From positions 5,062,501 to 5,126,500 of the forward strand of contig CM028684.1 in the NCBI GenBank assembly GCA_016760335.1: a stretch of 64,000 nt of DNA, read 5' to 3'. Below the pieces are notes generated by a model that was not told the DNA's origin, did no database searches, and worked only from the letters and a program-made list of their open reading frames with translations. Shown one piece after another: positions 33,704-47,520 of the stretch (its first letter is position 1; every line of letters begins with the position of its first letter). This DNA is from Gastrodia elata. Lineage: Eukaryota; Streptophyta; Magnoliopsida; Asparagales; Orchidaceae. Made by a program: the position numbers and the translations under genes.

Positions 33704-34593
33704 AGGCCCGTTGGCTGGAACAGCACGGCTGCTTTGAGGTCACGTTTCAATAAAAGACAGCCTAGCTGATTTGTGCGCTCACGACATCGTCATGACTTCA
33801 AGGTGGAATTTGCCTATGCTTATTTTTTATTTTTTATTTTTGAAATAATGTGAATATTACCCTAAATATCAATCATAAAATAATTCAACGAGCTGCAAAT
33901 TCAAGAGGATATTTTTTTTAGTGTACTTCAAAAGTTAAGTATTTTTAAATTTTGAATGGCTGGTGATCCTTCTTGTGGGTCATATTCTGTTCTATAACAT
34001 AACAAAAATAGGCAGCATATTCGAGGCAAAATTCCTATGCAGCATAATCGAGGCAGCTTAATTAAGACAAAATCGAGACAGCAGTTCGAACCAACTGACA
34101 CAATACAGCCTAATAAATGAAGCATTCTATAGCCAAAGGCCTTCAAAACCATCAGAAAACTGAGACTATGAAATATAAACCATGGCCGTAAATAATAAAT
34201 AATTACAGTATGCTGGAGGCAAACAGAAAGCACAGCCAGTTAAGTAATTGTGCACCATGCAGCATTTTGTCATCATTTTTCAAGAGTGCTAGGATTGAAT
34301 TAAGTTGGGCAAATAAAATGAATTTTATGAACAACAACTTCAGGAATATGAACAACTTTAAATTAATAAAGAAGCAAATTATGTACTATAAACTTCAAAA
34401 CCGTGTAGTTGGGAATTTTTTGAGACCAACCAGTTAAAGAAGTTGTCATTTATCAAGTAAGGCTCTATATAGCACCATTGAAATTTTTCCATGATGTATG
34501 GGTGCCCCCAAATATTTAGTTGGAAGAACTCTAATGCTTATCTTAAGAAGTCTTGCAGGCTCATTTTTATTTTGCACACCTTTGGATAATTTG
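33704..34593. other. Upstream intergenic sequence, no gene seen
   Basis: AT-rich sequence without recognisable domains. It contains small CGAGGCA-type repeats around 34020-34070. It presumably includes the distal promoter of the calmodulin-like gene. A frame at 33928-34233 (minus) has no recognisable family and is probably fortuitous. Confidence 0.45.
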
Positions 34594-37500
34594 TAGTGCC
34601 CCATCGCGTTGCAGCACGCAAAAGAGATAATTTAAGAAATAATAATTGGCGGAGGAACGGTGTGTTACTCAAAAAGGACTGCTGAACATCCCCGAATATC
34701 TGCAATAACTAAACTGCTGAGACTCAACCCCAAAAGAGAGATGAGTGCGAATCCTTAAGATAAGTGTAAAATTCTTATCATAAATATTAGAGAAGATACT
34801 TATGTACATTGGATTATGTTAGGAATCTTAATAAGGTTCCAATATACATGAGTATTAGCATTTCATCATGCTGATCACACCACAATACTAAATAAAAGTA
34901 GTAAAAACAGAGTACAGAAGCAGAAAGAATACATCCAGATCATTCATCATAGTAGTTAAGTAAGCCATTCATCTAAGAAAAAAAAATACATCCAAAATTT
35001 AAATATTATAAATAATTTACTTAAATAAAAAGCAAAAAATAGTCTCTCAACACAACTAAAAATAAACTCATGTAGAAAAGTAAATGCAGATAATGAGTCC
35101 ACTAGTGCTCCGCAAACTCCTATTGGATCTCCTGAGTAGTTTCCTGATCTTATTCCACAAGATGCTCTGAATCTGGCAAATTATTGGATCCTAAAAGTAC
35201 CATGTGATAGACAATGAGTCTAACACATCCAAAGCTACTATAAACAATTATAAATATCTAAGGTTTAATTTAAGCAATAAAACAAACTCTAGAAAACATT
35301 AAAACAGCTGAAAAGTATAATACTTAACAAAATTGAAGATAAGGTATGACAGTAACTGAAATAAAAATGGAAAGGAAGTATGGAAATTGAAATATAATAA
35401 ATGCTAAAATAAAATTGTATTTTATTCCACTGAATATATGTATATGTATTTAAATATGCTACAAAATTGTATGCCACAAGTATGCCTGACTCGAAGTTGC
35501 ATGACAACCCATATATTCTTAAGTGAGCGAACACTCTGCTAACAGATCCCAGGTGAGCACATAGCTCCGTTAATGCTGATATGACTTATCAATTATGATA
35601 TGCCAGGGGCTTAAATAACTATATGCTTTTAATTCATTAAAACCAAAAATTGATTTAAAACCAAATGATAAATCCATTTGTCTCCATTATACATAATTCA
35701 TCTAATTGGATTGTGACTTCTGATCTAATTCTACTAAATTCTTATAATTCTCACTATAACTAATTCTAAATTATCATATGAAGAGGTTGCATATACATGA
35801 TTTGGCATATCCTAGAAAGGGTAACCTTAAAACTTAGTTTGTTTAACTGCACTTATAGATGCGCACAAGGATAAGGGACTGAATTCTTTTATAATTTATT
35901 CTCAAATTAAGTTGTTAAGCTCTCAAACTATAACACACTCTAGATTTGGAATATGTATCCAAAACTGAACTGTACTTATCTAGTCACCTAGGATAAGACC
36001 GAGACTATACAATTCTATTTAGGGCAAATCATCCAATTCCATCTTATGCTAAATAATTCAGCTCTATGGATATGCACTAACATCTGCATCTGATAATACT
36101 ACAAATTTTCATTCTAACAAATCTATTTATAAATTAAAGAATAAAAACTAATGAATCCACACTCTATTGTGGTGAGTCCTACGCAAAGGTTCCAATGATA
36201 TGATATGAAAGTCACTCAAGTTAGCATACTACCACAAGGGTTGATTTTTAATCTAGAATATTTAAGAGATTCTACCACAAGATTTAATATTAAATACTCT
36301 AAGGTCATAGGGTTCATCTAAGCTTCTACCTCAAAATTGGATAAGAAGCTCTTCCTACCTCAATTGTTAACCTACTTAAAATTTATCATTTGATTGATCA
36401 ATTCATTATCTTTATATTCTGAGGATTTAAATGCTAGAAGAATTTAAGTTGAATTCTAACTTATCATAATTTACTTATATTTACCATTTTCAATCACATA
36501 AATTAAATACTTGAATTCATTATGCAAATTCTAAGATTTTGCAACTTATTCCACTTTAACAATCATGGGAAAAAATCATAAGATTTATTGAGAATTCATT
36601 GTTGTATTAATCAACCTTAATTTACAAATTAATTTATGCTAATAATCTTACTCAGGACAAAATTAAGGATCTTAAGCTTAGATTTAGCTAATAAATTACA
36701 TGAGATTATTACAAGCTCTTAATCTTCTAGTTCATTAATCTAAGATCAGTGACAAATTAGTAAGAGTTATTAAATTTATGCAAGTTATTTAGTGTCTAAG
36801 TCAAGTTTTCAATTTAAGTTGATTAAATTTGAAATTTAATCTAATCAAGTTAGGGTTTGAATCCAAACTTGATCTAATTAAGGTTATTTGCATAAAGGTT
36901 TGATTGATAAGAAAATCAGTGAGTTATAGGTCCATTATTGATGTTCAAATTAATACTAGATCATCCTTAATCTCTTTAAGCATTTTCTTAAGATTATTAA
37001 GGGTTACATATTGATTAATGTCAAATAGAAGATTTAGATGTCAAATTAGAATTTAAGTTTTCTAACATGCATACAGTGGATAATGAAATATATAAACATC
37101 ACTTCAATCAAAATAGAGGATAATTAAGGCTAACAAAACCCTAATCTAATCCAAAATGGATTAGCACATAATTTCAAATTTAATTATCTAAATTTTATGA
37201 AACTTGGCCATAATGTTTTTATCAACCATACAAGAAATCAGAGACATTAAGATTACAATTTGGTTAACTATAAACCCTAATATTCACTAATCATGCAAAT
37301 CAAGGATTAGAGCATAATTAGTAAAATATAATTTTAAAAATTATTCTACCTAAAACATGCATTCTACAAGGCATAAGGAGTGAAATAAAACTAAAATCAT
37401 GCAATTTGGCTAAGTACACATTATAATCTTCCCTAATCAAGTTATGAAGTAATTAGGCAAAATTAAGAAATGCATTCATAGAACCTAAAATATTTTTTGT

Positions 37501-38551
37501 ATATTCTTATTCCTTGTATTTTTCTAATTAAAATGGCATATAATTTTAAATGCTTTGAATAAGTATTAACAAGTTTAATCCATTAATTTATTCTAAATGT
37601 TTTAAAGTAAATTTTCATTAATTAAGGAACTCAGGACTGTCGTACCGTGCGGGTCGTATGTCGGCCCGACCCACACAGTGCATTGTCCCCAACCCCTCTT
37701 CCCCGATGAATGGATAATTAGGGTTAGGGTTCCAAGCAAAATGTGAGGTGTCCCAATAATGAAACAACCCCAATTTGATCCCTACACGGTCAGTAGGCCG
37801 AGACGCATCTATCGCACCTATTAGCCGTCTATGAGAAGGTCAGGATCTCCCGGACCTTACTCACCCAAGGCTTCCACCATTGAGCTACTATGGGGAGTCA
37901 ATTATCCCCTTAGAGGTCATGATTCCTTCAGAGTTTGATTCCTACACTTTCAGGGAGGTAAGACGGATTGAACCCCTATATGGTAATTAGGTCTGGGGCA
38001 CACCAAATCATTGGGTCCTTACTCGAACCCAGCTCCCAAAGGTAGTCATAGCCCTATCAATCAATTTGATTGATCAAGGCTAACCTAGGACCAATGAATG
38101 ATTACAATGCATTCAATTAGCTTAGGTTATCATTTACGAATCAAAATGAGTGGAATATTGGGCCTACACGACTCAGCACGGCAATGGAGGTACCTGGTTT
38201 GACTAGTAGGCGCTGGTTCGATAGGTTGAGGGGACTCCAAAGTTTAGCTGAGCTTCCTAAAGAGGCTAGGGGACTCAAACTTTGAGTGTTCACCCTAATT
38301 GCTGCTAGAAGATGCTTGAGGAATCGAGAGAGCTTAAGAGTGCAGAGATAGTTAAGAAGGTAGGAGCTCTAGTTGAAGGATCACAGAGGGCAAACAACCC
38401 TCTGGACCAATTTTGAGGCTATTTATAGCCTCAAGGAAGAGTTTGGGCACACCCAATTTGGATGGGGAGGCCTGAGAGCTTGAGCCATGTCCGAGCTTTC
38501 TGTTTCCATAATTAATCTCGGTCGGGCCATAGGGCCTGATTAGGAAGCTAG
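34594..38551 (-). mobile_element. Long Ty3/gypsy LTR, minus strand, 5'-truncated
   Basis: Its 3' end reads ...GGGGCACTACA on the minus strand (TGTAGTGCCCC at 34594 on plus). The same end occurs at 54965 on the plus strand. Reading on the minus strand there are a TATA box near 38420, a GC-richer leader (37630-38400) containing CGGGCCGACATACGACCC, then a long AT-rich body, the same layout as the LTR at 10389-15270. The true 5' end is missing; another LTR end abuts at 38552. Non-coding. Confidence 0.7.
38415..38432 (-). promoter_or_regulatory. LTR TATA box inside a palindrome
   Basis: GAGGCTA-TTTA-TAGCCTC is a perfect 7-bp inverted repeat, with CTATAAATA on the minus strand (38420-38428) running across its arms and loop. 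It heads the leader of the minus-strand LTR. Confidence 0.65.
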
Positions 38552-39612
38552 TGTGGCGGCCGCCCCTTAATCAACTAAGATTAAGTGGTGGTTATCATGG
38601 GGCATTCCCTCACTCAGCATTAGATTAGAACTAAGCATCTAAAATCTACAGACAATGGAAGGATATGCCATAAGTAAAGCAAATGAAACCTTTACTAAAT
38701 GAGTATACCATAATATCAGAGATTGGAAGAAAAGAGGGTTAAATACTATCATCCATACATCCATAATAAAATGACATGCAACTCAGAATGAAGTAGGAAT
38801 AAAGGAAAATACATGGGTGCCTATATTATTACAAAGCATTAAGAGCTTACTGAAAAGAAAGTTAAATACTCAGCCTCACAAGTAGATAATAAAATTAATG
38901 ATCTTCAATAGCACGTTCTTTCTCCTGAATAAGCTCTTCAGAAGGCCCAACAACCTCTAATATCTCAGGAATCTGCCATTGTCAGTTTCACAATGACATG
39001 GCCCCAGCCAAAATAAAAGAAATTTTAATTAGACAAATTGTTTAAGTACATTTTAGGCTATGAATTTTATGTATTAAATGATATCACAAATATTCTAAGT
39101 ATTCTAAGAGCAATAAAGTAACAAAAAAAGTGGTAAAAGTTATAATTACATAATTATAACTTAAGCAAAATGTGAGGTAAGCATATTCCTCAACCCAAAG
39201 CTGTAGAAAATGATTAAGTATTTTATATATGAAATTTACTAAGTGAAAGGAACATCCTAAGTGAATATGATCAATCCTACACATGCTGATTTTATAATTA
39301 AAATGAATATAAAAAAACTGAAATAAAAGACTATCATCCTAATATGCTTTTATATGAAACAAAAATTATTGTACATATAAATATTTTAACTTCATAAAAA
39401 AATTACAAATATGTATAAGTGCTGCATAAAATGCTGAAGAACATCAAACTGAACATATAATAAAAATATGCCATCTCATATGGACATATGCCTACTTAGT
39501 CCTGCCATAACAAAAAAATGGTGGCTCATATAGCCACAAAATAATCTTCTAAAGCATTTAGGATCAAACACCATAGATCAACTGGTCCATTAAGAATATC
39601 ATATCATCATCT

Positions 39613-39616
<4 letters not shown>

Positions 39617-39657
<41 letters not shown>
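39617..39657. repeat. (AT)n microsatellite
   Basis: About 20 AT units at the LTR position equivalent to the tracts at 20139 and 29203. Confidence 0.92.
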
Positions 39658-39659
<2 letters not shown>

Positions 39660-40741
39660 ACCAGGATCAAACACTTGGGCACTGAATTGAATCTGAAATA
39701 TTAACATGTGAAACAATACTATTGAGGCTGACTAAGTAGCACAAATTGCATTACAAATCTTATATAAATTTATGGATTTATCTTTATTTTCTTTCATTCA
39801 AGTATTGATGAATATGCCTTATGAAATCTTCAAATATAACATAGAATATTAATTAAATATTCTATGTTTCACTTATTATATCACAAATATAAAGATCCAA
39901 AATAAGGAAACAAAGCATACAAAATAATGCGTAAATCATATTCTACAAAACTCTGTGATATCATTTATTTTCTAATATAAGTTATTCTAACTAATTGGAG
40001 ATTATACAAGTTTAGGATCTCTAATATCCAGCCATCAAGTATAAACTAAGAACATCGGTACTATAAAGTTTAAAACAATTAAAACTAATCAAGTTCAAAT
40101 ATAATTAAGTCAATGATGCTTAGATAAGTTGAAAAATAAATTGAACATCCTAATTAAATAATTTAAGAAATCATAAGCTAATCCTAATTAATACAAATCA
40201 AGATTGAGGGATTTAGAGTTAAATTCCAAATAGTGGGGTTTAACCTCATAATCCAAAAGGTTCTAAGACTAATGGTATAAGGTAAGCCCAATTCTCACAA
40301 ACTACAAATTAAGGCTATCTTATTAAGCAAAGTCCAGCTTAATAAGATTGATCTTCTAAACTTAAACTAAAGTTAAAACACAAAATAATCATAAAAAAAG
40401 GATAAAATCCTAAAAAGTTATAAAACCAAAGTTTCACTCATTGAGTAATCCAATTACTCAATGTATGAACTCTAACTTAATTTCTATCACTAATTCTTAA
40501 GGAAGGAAATCCTAAAGGTTAAGGGAAATCTTAAGGAAAAGGATTTAGGATATAAAGAAGATTTAAGCATTGATTTTAATCTTAATTTTATATATTATTC
40601 TGATATGATTATCTTATGGAAGGCATAAGTGGATTAATTTTACCTAATGAAGCTTATTTTACGACTTAGGAGATTTTAAGTGAATTTTAGAGTATTTTCT
40701 TAAAATCATAAACTAATGAGTCTAAACATCCTAAATTGATT

Positions 40742-40977
40742 CCAAATCAGTTATATTACTAATTCTAGTAATTAAAACAAGTTTATAAGGCTTAAGAATG
40801 CTTTACCCTAAATTTAGGCAAAATGACCATTTTTCCCTTACTTAAGGGTCCAAAATTTACCAAATTAGTTATATTACTAATTTAAGTAATCAAAATAAGT
40901 TTCTAAGGCTTAAGAATACTTTACCCTAAAGTTGGGCAAAATGACCATTTTTCCCTTACTTAAGGGTCCAAAATTTA
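40742..40977. repeat. 118-bp tandem duplication in LTR
   Basis: Units at 40742-40859 and 40860-40977 share CAAAATGACCATTTTTCCC and TTAAGGGTCCAAAATTTA with few differences. The related LTR at 15361-16298 has one copy (around 16085-16150). Confidence 0.85.
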
Positions 40978-42814
40978 ATTTTATAATTTAGGGTTCCAAA
41001 TTGAAATTTATTAATTATAAATGGTAACTTACTGTCTAATATGAAGATTTACAGTAAGTACACCCAAATTAAATAAGGATTAAGATTAATGAGCTCAAAT
41101 TAAGGATTTAGCTGATTAGGAGCAATTTAGTAATATTACTAAATGAAATCTAAATGACCAAGTTATGGCCAAAACAAATATAGGGTTCAAATAGGTAATA
41201 TTGGTGATTTTTAAATGGGTCAAAAATCTAACTTTCTCAAATTATGTCTAAATTTAGTAAACACAGTGACTCTAGCTTCCCTATAACATACTGAGTACTC
41301 TGACTTTGAGTAGACCTAAATTAGACTTTATTTGATTATGCTATATGCTAATTAGGGTTAAGGGTAATTAGTAAGTGATTAGTAAAATTAATCATAGAAT
41401 CACAAAACAAACCACACCACTGAGTTCTATTCTACTTAAGGAATTATTAGTAACTTGAATCTCTCAATTTAAATTATTAATTATGTTAATATTCACTAAT
41501 CAAGATTTATAGTGATTAGGGCTAATTAAGAAATTTAAATACTGAATCCTAAATAATTTTATAGTTTACTATTTATTAAATTTCCTGATCAAAATGGTAT
41601 ATTAGATGTATAACAACCCTAGGTTGTTACTTAGCTTAATCTTAGCTTAATTGCATCCTAATTATTATTTCATCAAGTTCATTTAGTCATAAGAACTAAA
41701 CTCTGAAGATTTGGAGCGATTCAGAGCTCAATCGAATATTTGGATTATTTTAATAATATTTAATTAAATAGAAAATTGATATATTTAATTTAACCTCAGA
41801 ATTGAAATCCAACTTTGCCATTGCACTCATCACCCACAAATTAGCTAGGGGTGAGGTTTTGGAAGTGTTTGGAAGTCATTGGATTTTCTCAAATATTTTA
41901 ATATATTTAAATACCTCAAAAATTAGAATAATTAAGTTGATCTCCAAATTAAGATTTGATTTTGCCATTTAGTTCCTCATCTTCAAATTAGTTAGGGGTG
42001 AAATTTTGGGTTTTTTTGGAGCCCATTTATACATTCAATTTTAATTTGGGAAATAAATTAATTAAAAATTAGAAATTTATTTAATTAATTCCTTAATTCT
42101 TCATTTCCTTCCTTTTTCCTCCTGCCTTCTCATCCTTTCCCTGCACAAAAAACCTTCCTCCCCATGCTATGGATGGGAGAAGGCCTGCTGCTCCATGAAC
42201 GCTACCTTACCATCCCCTCTCCCAGCCCATACTTTCTCCTCTTCCTTAAAGGTAGCTTTTTCAACTCTCCTCCCTCCATTTGGCTAATACCTAAAGCTTC
42301 TTCCTCACAATCCTCAATATTCTTCCCTCATGCTGATAGCATAAGAAAAAGAAGCTCCTTCCTCTCCAGATCTTAAGGAAAACTTAGCTAGGAACTCTCT
42401 TTTGCAAATAAGTACTAATTTTCTATAACTTTCCTTATACCTTTCTCTTTTATCCTCTATGTGCTACTCTTTCTATTGATTTAATCAATGCATTTGTGAA
42501 ATGATATTTTGATTAACTACTGAATGGAGTCCTATTTGATTGTTGAGCCTCAATTGGACTTGAACCAGTCCGATTCAAGCTCATTCTGCCCTTTAAGAAA
42601 ACTATTATTGCAAGTAGGATTTCTACATACCTGAACCTTTAACATCATTATTTGCAGAATTAGAATAATATTTTCATGTCAAATTTGGTATCAATGGAAA
42701 GTTCTTGGAAAGACTTTTCCATCTGTATATGGCACTGCATATGAGCTGCCCTAAATCGAGAGTATTTGAGTGAAAAAGGGACACATTCATTTTTTTGCCC
42801 AAGCAAAATCACTG

Positions 42815-43150
42815 CTGAGTGCTACAGTGCGCCATAGCACATGGCTCTAAGTCACGGGGCACTCCAGAGCACTGCAGCACCTTTATCTATAGAATTCTAG
42901 ATTCATAGCATGATGCATCTCTTGAAAGCACTACAGCACGCCTTAGAGCCCGAGTATCGAGAGATATGGCACCATAGCACTCTGCAGCGCCCGTGTTTCA
43001 AAAACTTTGGTATCGTAGCACACCGCAGCACCTGAAAAGGCTACAACATGCTGTAGCACCCAAGCCTCAAGTTGACTGGCGTAATAGCATGCCGTAGCGC
43101 CTAGCTCTCAGCTAGGGAGCGCTACCATGCACCGTAGCGCACCGTGGTGT
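42815..43150. repeat. GC-rich motif cluster in long LTR
   Basis: Roughly ten decayed cores of the type CACYGYAGCGC or GCGCCATAGCAC occur in about 335 bp. They are related to the clusters in the Athila-like LTRs, though the LTR family is different. Confidence 0.7.
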
Positions 43151-44479
43151 GGATAACTATCCAACTTTGCTTAAATTTGATATTTTTCATATATGACTCT
43201 TGAAATCTAAAAATGCAAACACATACCAAAACTAAAATTGGTTATACTGAAATCATGCATTGTGTGAATTAAGAGGTGATTTTCAATATGAAATCTACCT
43301 CTTATCCTTACGGCATGTTCTAAAGGATTCACTTGAATATTTTGTGGCAAAGGGTAATTAGTTACAATGTTTGGCCTTAATAACTTATTATTTTAATCAA
43401 TGTGATATTTCTATGTCTCAATAATAGTAAGATGCATGTTAGAAATCTTGTACATTATTTTGAACACTAGATTAATTAATTTGACATTAATCAACAATTA
43501 AACCTTAAAGAATCTTAAAGATGTGCTTAATTAAATCATAATTGAATTGACTTAGAATTAGACATCAATAATAGATAATAAGCTTGTTGATTTTTAAATT
43601 GATTAATAATTATGTAATCAATCTTGATTTGGTCAAGTTGGGAGTTAAAGCCTAGCCTAGTTAGATTAAGACTCAAATCTTGATAAATAAATAAGGCACT
43701 TGATTTGGACACTAAGTACTTGCATAACTCCAATAATGATTGTTGATTTGCCATTTAATCTTAAGCCATTAAATTAGAAGGACTTAGTTTTATAACAAAC
43801 TCACAAGATTGATCATCTGAATCAAATATTTAGATCTTTGATTTTCTCTTAAGAAAGACTGTTAGCATAAACTAAATTGTAAGATGATAATGATTTGTGA
43901 ATGATCAATCCCTAATAAATTATATGATTATACCCCATAATTATAGTATAGGTTGAGATCATATGGGTTTTTCCATCTGAATTGCATAATCAAAATCAAT
44001 GTATTAAGGCTTGTAGGTCTAATATACCCCTTTTAGCTTGTATTATTGTATACTTCTATGCTTAGAACTTTAAGATTAAAATAATAATAATTTAGTTCAA
44101 TTAATTGCAAGACTTAAAAATAGATGAACTAATATGGTAGGAAAAGCTTATTATCTAATTTTAAGGTAGACGCTTAGATGAACCCTTAAGATCCTTATAT
44201 TCTGATCTTAAATCCTTGTGGAAGAATAACCTAAAGACTCTAGATTGAGATACTTCCTTATGTTAGTATCCTAAGTTGAGTGACTTTCATGTCACATCCA
44301 CAGAACCTTTGAGTAGGCCTCACCATAATAGAGTGTGGATTCATTTAGTTTGATATTCCTTGGATTTTAAATTAGTCAGTTTAGAAATAATAATATTAGT
44401 ATTCTCATGTGGAGATTTTAGTGCATGTCCATGTGATTGATTGAATTCAGTAGGACATGAAATTGGTTGATTTGTCCTA

Positions 44480-44830
44480 AATAAGATTGTAAAATAGTTT
44501 TGTCCCCTTATCCTTGTGCTCATTGATAACTGTGGTTCAGTTTAAGACAAACATCCCACTTTTATAGTATGTTTAATTAAGGTATCAAACCTCTTAGTTT
44601 GAGGGAATAAACTGTAAAAGAGTTTCATCCTCTTATCTTTGTGCTCATTGATAAGTGCAGTTAAATAAACTAAGTGATCTATGTTAACTTTCTTAAAATG
44701 TACTCAAAATAATGTATCAATTAGGGTATTAAATATCTTAGTCTGAGAGGATAAACTGTAAAAGGGTTTCGTTCCCTTTTCTTTGTGCGTATTGATAAGT
44801 GCACTTAAACAAACTAAAGAATTCAAGTTT
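44480..44830 (+). repeat. Three imperfect dispersed-tandem units
   Basis: Units near 44480, 44606 and 44751 share ATAAACTGTAAAAG and TTTGTGCTCATTGATAAGTG. Spacings are about 126 and 145 bp. They lie in the AT-rich body of the LTR. Confidence 0.7.
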
Positions 44831-45823
44831 ACCTTCTTAAGTACTTACTGCATTTGTACATGTACTCTACACATGTGATAATTTAGGAATATATGATTGG
44901 AATTGTGGTAGATTATGAATTCAGCAAATACAAGCATGAGTGCTTGTTAGATTGATTATGAGAATCAAGAATTGTGTTAAATAATTGTTTTCTTGAAATG
45001 GATTTCTATTTTTTCATGATCTTACAAATCATATTGAATTAAAATCATTAGCATAATTGCATAAGCATAAGCATAAAAGTATTGTGAAATACAGGATGCA
45101 CCATGCATCAATATTGGCAGGACCTATGGGATACAGCATGTATCATGGATATTAGAATTTTTTTGGGTGTATGAGGCACCAATTGCATAATAACAACATA
45201 TATCAATATATAATTAGATGCATATCAGTAACATATAAAATAGTCTTATTTCAGCTTTTATTTGGTTTCAGCTTCTTTACTATTTTTTATTTTTAGTACT
45301 TAGTCTTTGTGCTATTGTTTTACCTTATTTTCAAATTTGTACAGTTCCACATTTTTTAACTATTTTAGTGCTTTTCTACAGTTTGTTTATATTGCTGAAA
45401 TGTTAAACCTTAAATAATTATAACTATTTATAGTAGTTTTTGATGTGTTAGACTTATTGTCTAACACGTGGTACTCTTGGGGTTCGACAATTTCGAAGAT
45501 CCATAGCAACTTATGGATCTAGATCAGGAGCCTTCATAGGATATCTAGGAGGAGTTCGAGCGGCATTAGTGGTCTTCACCAGCCTTTATTTTCTGTAGTA
45601 GATACTTTCAGTTCAGTATTTAAACTATTTTCTATACTTTCAGTAAGTAAGCAGTTGTAATAATTCTGGATGTGTTTTTTATTTTTTTATGAGATAAATG
45701 CTTTACTTAGATTTTGTGATGAATATTTCTAGATGTTTGCTTTAGCTTCCGCACTCTGTATTTACTACTACTTATATTTAGTATTGTTATGTGATTAGGA
45801 TACTGGAAATGCGATTATACTTA

Positions 45824-46685
45824 TTGATATATCTGGAATTTATAGCAAAAATATAGTGCTTAAATATTCATATCATCATATATATCCCAATACTTTGAAT
45901 AGAAAATGGTGCATTTTCAGGAAAATGAAGAAAATAGATTGCATGGGCTGAATTACCAAATTCTCGGTCAAAACTGCCACAACGTGCCATGGCCCGCCAC
46001 AGCGCGCCATAGCGTGCCACAGCGTGCCATAGCGCGCCATGGCGACACATTAAAAGTTCTTCACCTGAAAGATGAACTGCAGACCTGGACAAAAGACCGC
46101 TGCAGTGTGCCACAGCGTCATGTTGCTGAAGTTAAATTAAAACCATACAGATGAGTAATAGAAATATTTATGAAAGTCTGTTCACTGCTGTGTGCCATGG
46201 CGTGCCGCAGCGTGCCACATCATCATTTATCGAGGAATTATTAAAACTTTATAAATGAAAAATTGAATAGTATAAAGAAACTTTCTTCGCTGCAGCGCGC
46301 CACAGCGGGTAAATTTTCATTTTATAAAACTATAGATGAATTAATTGAACAATGAATCTGTCGCATTTTTGAACTTTTAATCGCCGCAGCTCGCCATAGC
46401 ATGCTGCAGCGTGCTTCAGCAGAATATTTTATTTATCATTAAAACTATAGCTGAACTATTAGAATAGTAGTCCGAAAGTTTATTCGTTGTACCATGCCAC
46501 AACGGATGCTGCAGCGACCGAGGCGAAAAGATACTAATTTTCATGTAGGAACAGCATTTTTCATGTAGGAACAACGTTTGGAGCACTGCTACTACAGCGC
46601 ACCGCCGCAAAGCAGGGTTTGGAATGCTATTGCCGCAGCACGCCACAGTGGAACAGTATATGGAATGCTGCTGTCGCAGCGCACC
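45824..46685 (+). mobile_element. Athila-like variant LTR, 5' part only
   Basis: It starts TGATATATCTGG and is the plus-strand counterpart of the solo LTR at 16299-18784, sharing TTTATAGCAAAAATATAGTG and TTTTCAGGAAAATGAAGAAAA. GC-motif repeats with about 120-bp spacing run from 45975 to its end. It is cut at 46685 by insertion of the next element. Confidence 0.8.
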
Positions 46686-46849
46686 TGATGAATCCATAAA
46701 ATATATCTAAAATAAAGGAAAATTTTATTCAATTCTGATTTTTTAACTACTCCTAAATTAGATTTTGTCTATCTTTTCAGGAAAATAGCCTCTCCAATGA
46801 AGTTCTGAGACATTTATACAAAATTCCAAGACTTTTCAAAGGAAACCGC

Positions 46850-47260
46850 TGTTGCACGCTACAGCACGTTGGAGCGGGTCTTTTTGCAAACTGCGGGCGC
46901 GGTAGCGCGCTACAACGGGTTTATTTGCGAATCGCGGGCACGGTAGTGCACTGGAGCGAGTGCTGTTTTGAACCGCGGGTGCGGTAGCATGCTGCAGCGG
47001 GTCCTATTTCGAATTGCGGGCTCGGTAGCGCGCTGCAGCGGGTTTATTTGCTACCGTTGGTGCGGTAGTGCGCTGCCGCAAAGCATTTTTGCGAAATTCT
47101 CCCACCCCAGCGCGCTGCAGTGGTACAATTTGCAAATGGAATCGCTACCCGCACGCTGCAGTGGGTAATTTTGCAAAGCGTGGATGCGGTAGCGTGCGGC
47201 AGCGGGCGACTTAGCTGATTTTGCTTGCACCTTTGCGCGCTACAGTGCGCCGCAGCCACC
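46850..47260 (+). repeat. GC-rich minisatellite in 5' LTR U3
   Basis: Units of about 40 bp share GCGGGYRCGGTAGCGCGCTG and CAGCGGGT, separated by TTATTTGC-like spacers. They are homologous to the 41-bp minisatellite at 3575 but differ in sequence. The cluster ends about 250 bp before the TATA box. Confidence 0.85.
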
Positions 47261-47510
47261 ACAATTTTTGCCAGTCAGTAGCATTTATTGCGGTTGGGAT
47301 AAGACCCCCAACCTGCATCTTGTCCCCAGCCATGATTCTTTGCAGCAGCTCTGATTTTTAAAGGAAAGTAGCCTCTTGATGTGATAAGAAGGATAAACAA
47401 AGAAGGGTTTTGGTCACTTCACCCTTAATTTGGGATTTGCCATCATGACTTCAAATTTTTTTTGTCAAATGCTGGTTATGGAGAGGATGAAGGAGGATGC
47501 AACCCCTCTC

Positions 47511-47520
47511 CTATAAATAC
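47511..47520 (+). promoter_or_regulatory. 5' LTR TATA box
   Basis: CTATAAATAC in a CCCCTCTC context. The identical box is at 54593-54602 in the 3' LTR and, reversed, at 63249-63258. Confidence 0.75.

Larger units (their letters stand above)
38552..41606 (-). mobile_element. Long Ty3/gypsy LTR, minus strand, 5'-truncated
   Basis: Its end (TGTGGCGGCCGCCCCTTAATC on plus) mirrors the GCCGCCACA ends at 24766 and 30026, and its whole length aligns in reverse with 15460-16298 plus 18790-20212 plus 24043-24766. It has neither the solo LTR nor the LINE, so it shows the uninterrupted order. The 5' part is cut at 41606, where a plus-strand LTR begins. Confidence 0.82.
41607..45823 (+). mobile_element. 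Long Ty3/gypsy LTR, plus strand, 3'-truncated
   Basis: It starts TGTATAACAACCCTAGG, near the TGTAACAAC and TGTAATAACCC starts at 8969 and 10389, and shares the following blocks CCAACTTTGCCATTGCACTC and GCTAGGGGTGAGG. It contains a GC-motif cluster at 42815-43150 and imperfect repeats at 44480-44830. The 3' end is replaced at 45824 by the start of another LTR. A short frame at 42164-42376 lies in the pyrimidine-rich part and has no recognisable domain. Confidence 0.72.

Noticed and set aside
42164..42376. Small protein-coding gene in a pyrimidine-rich stretch
   Set aside because: It lies in the front part of an LTR that has the same layout in other families; no domain or conserved partner frame is visible.
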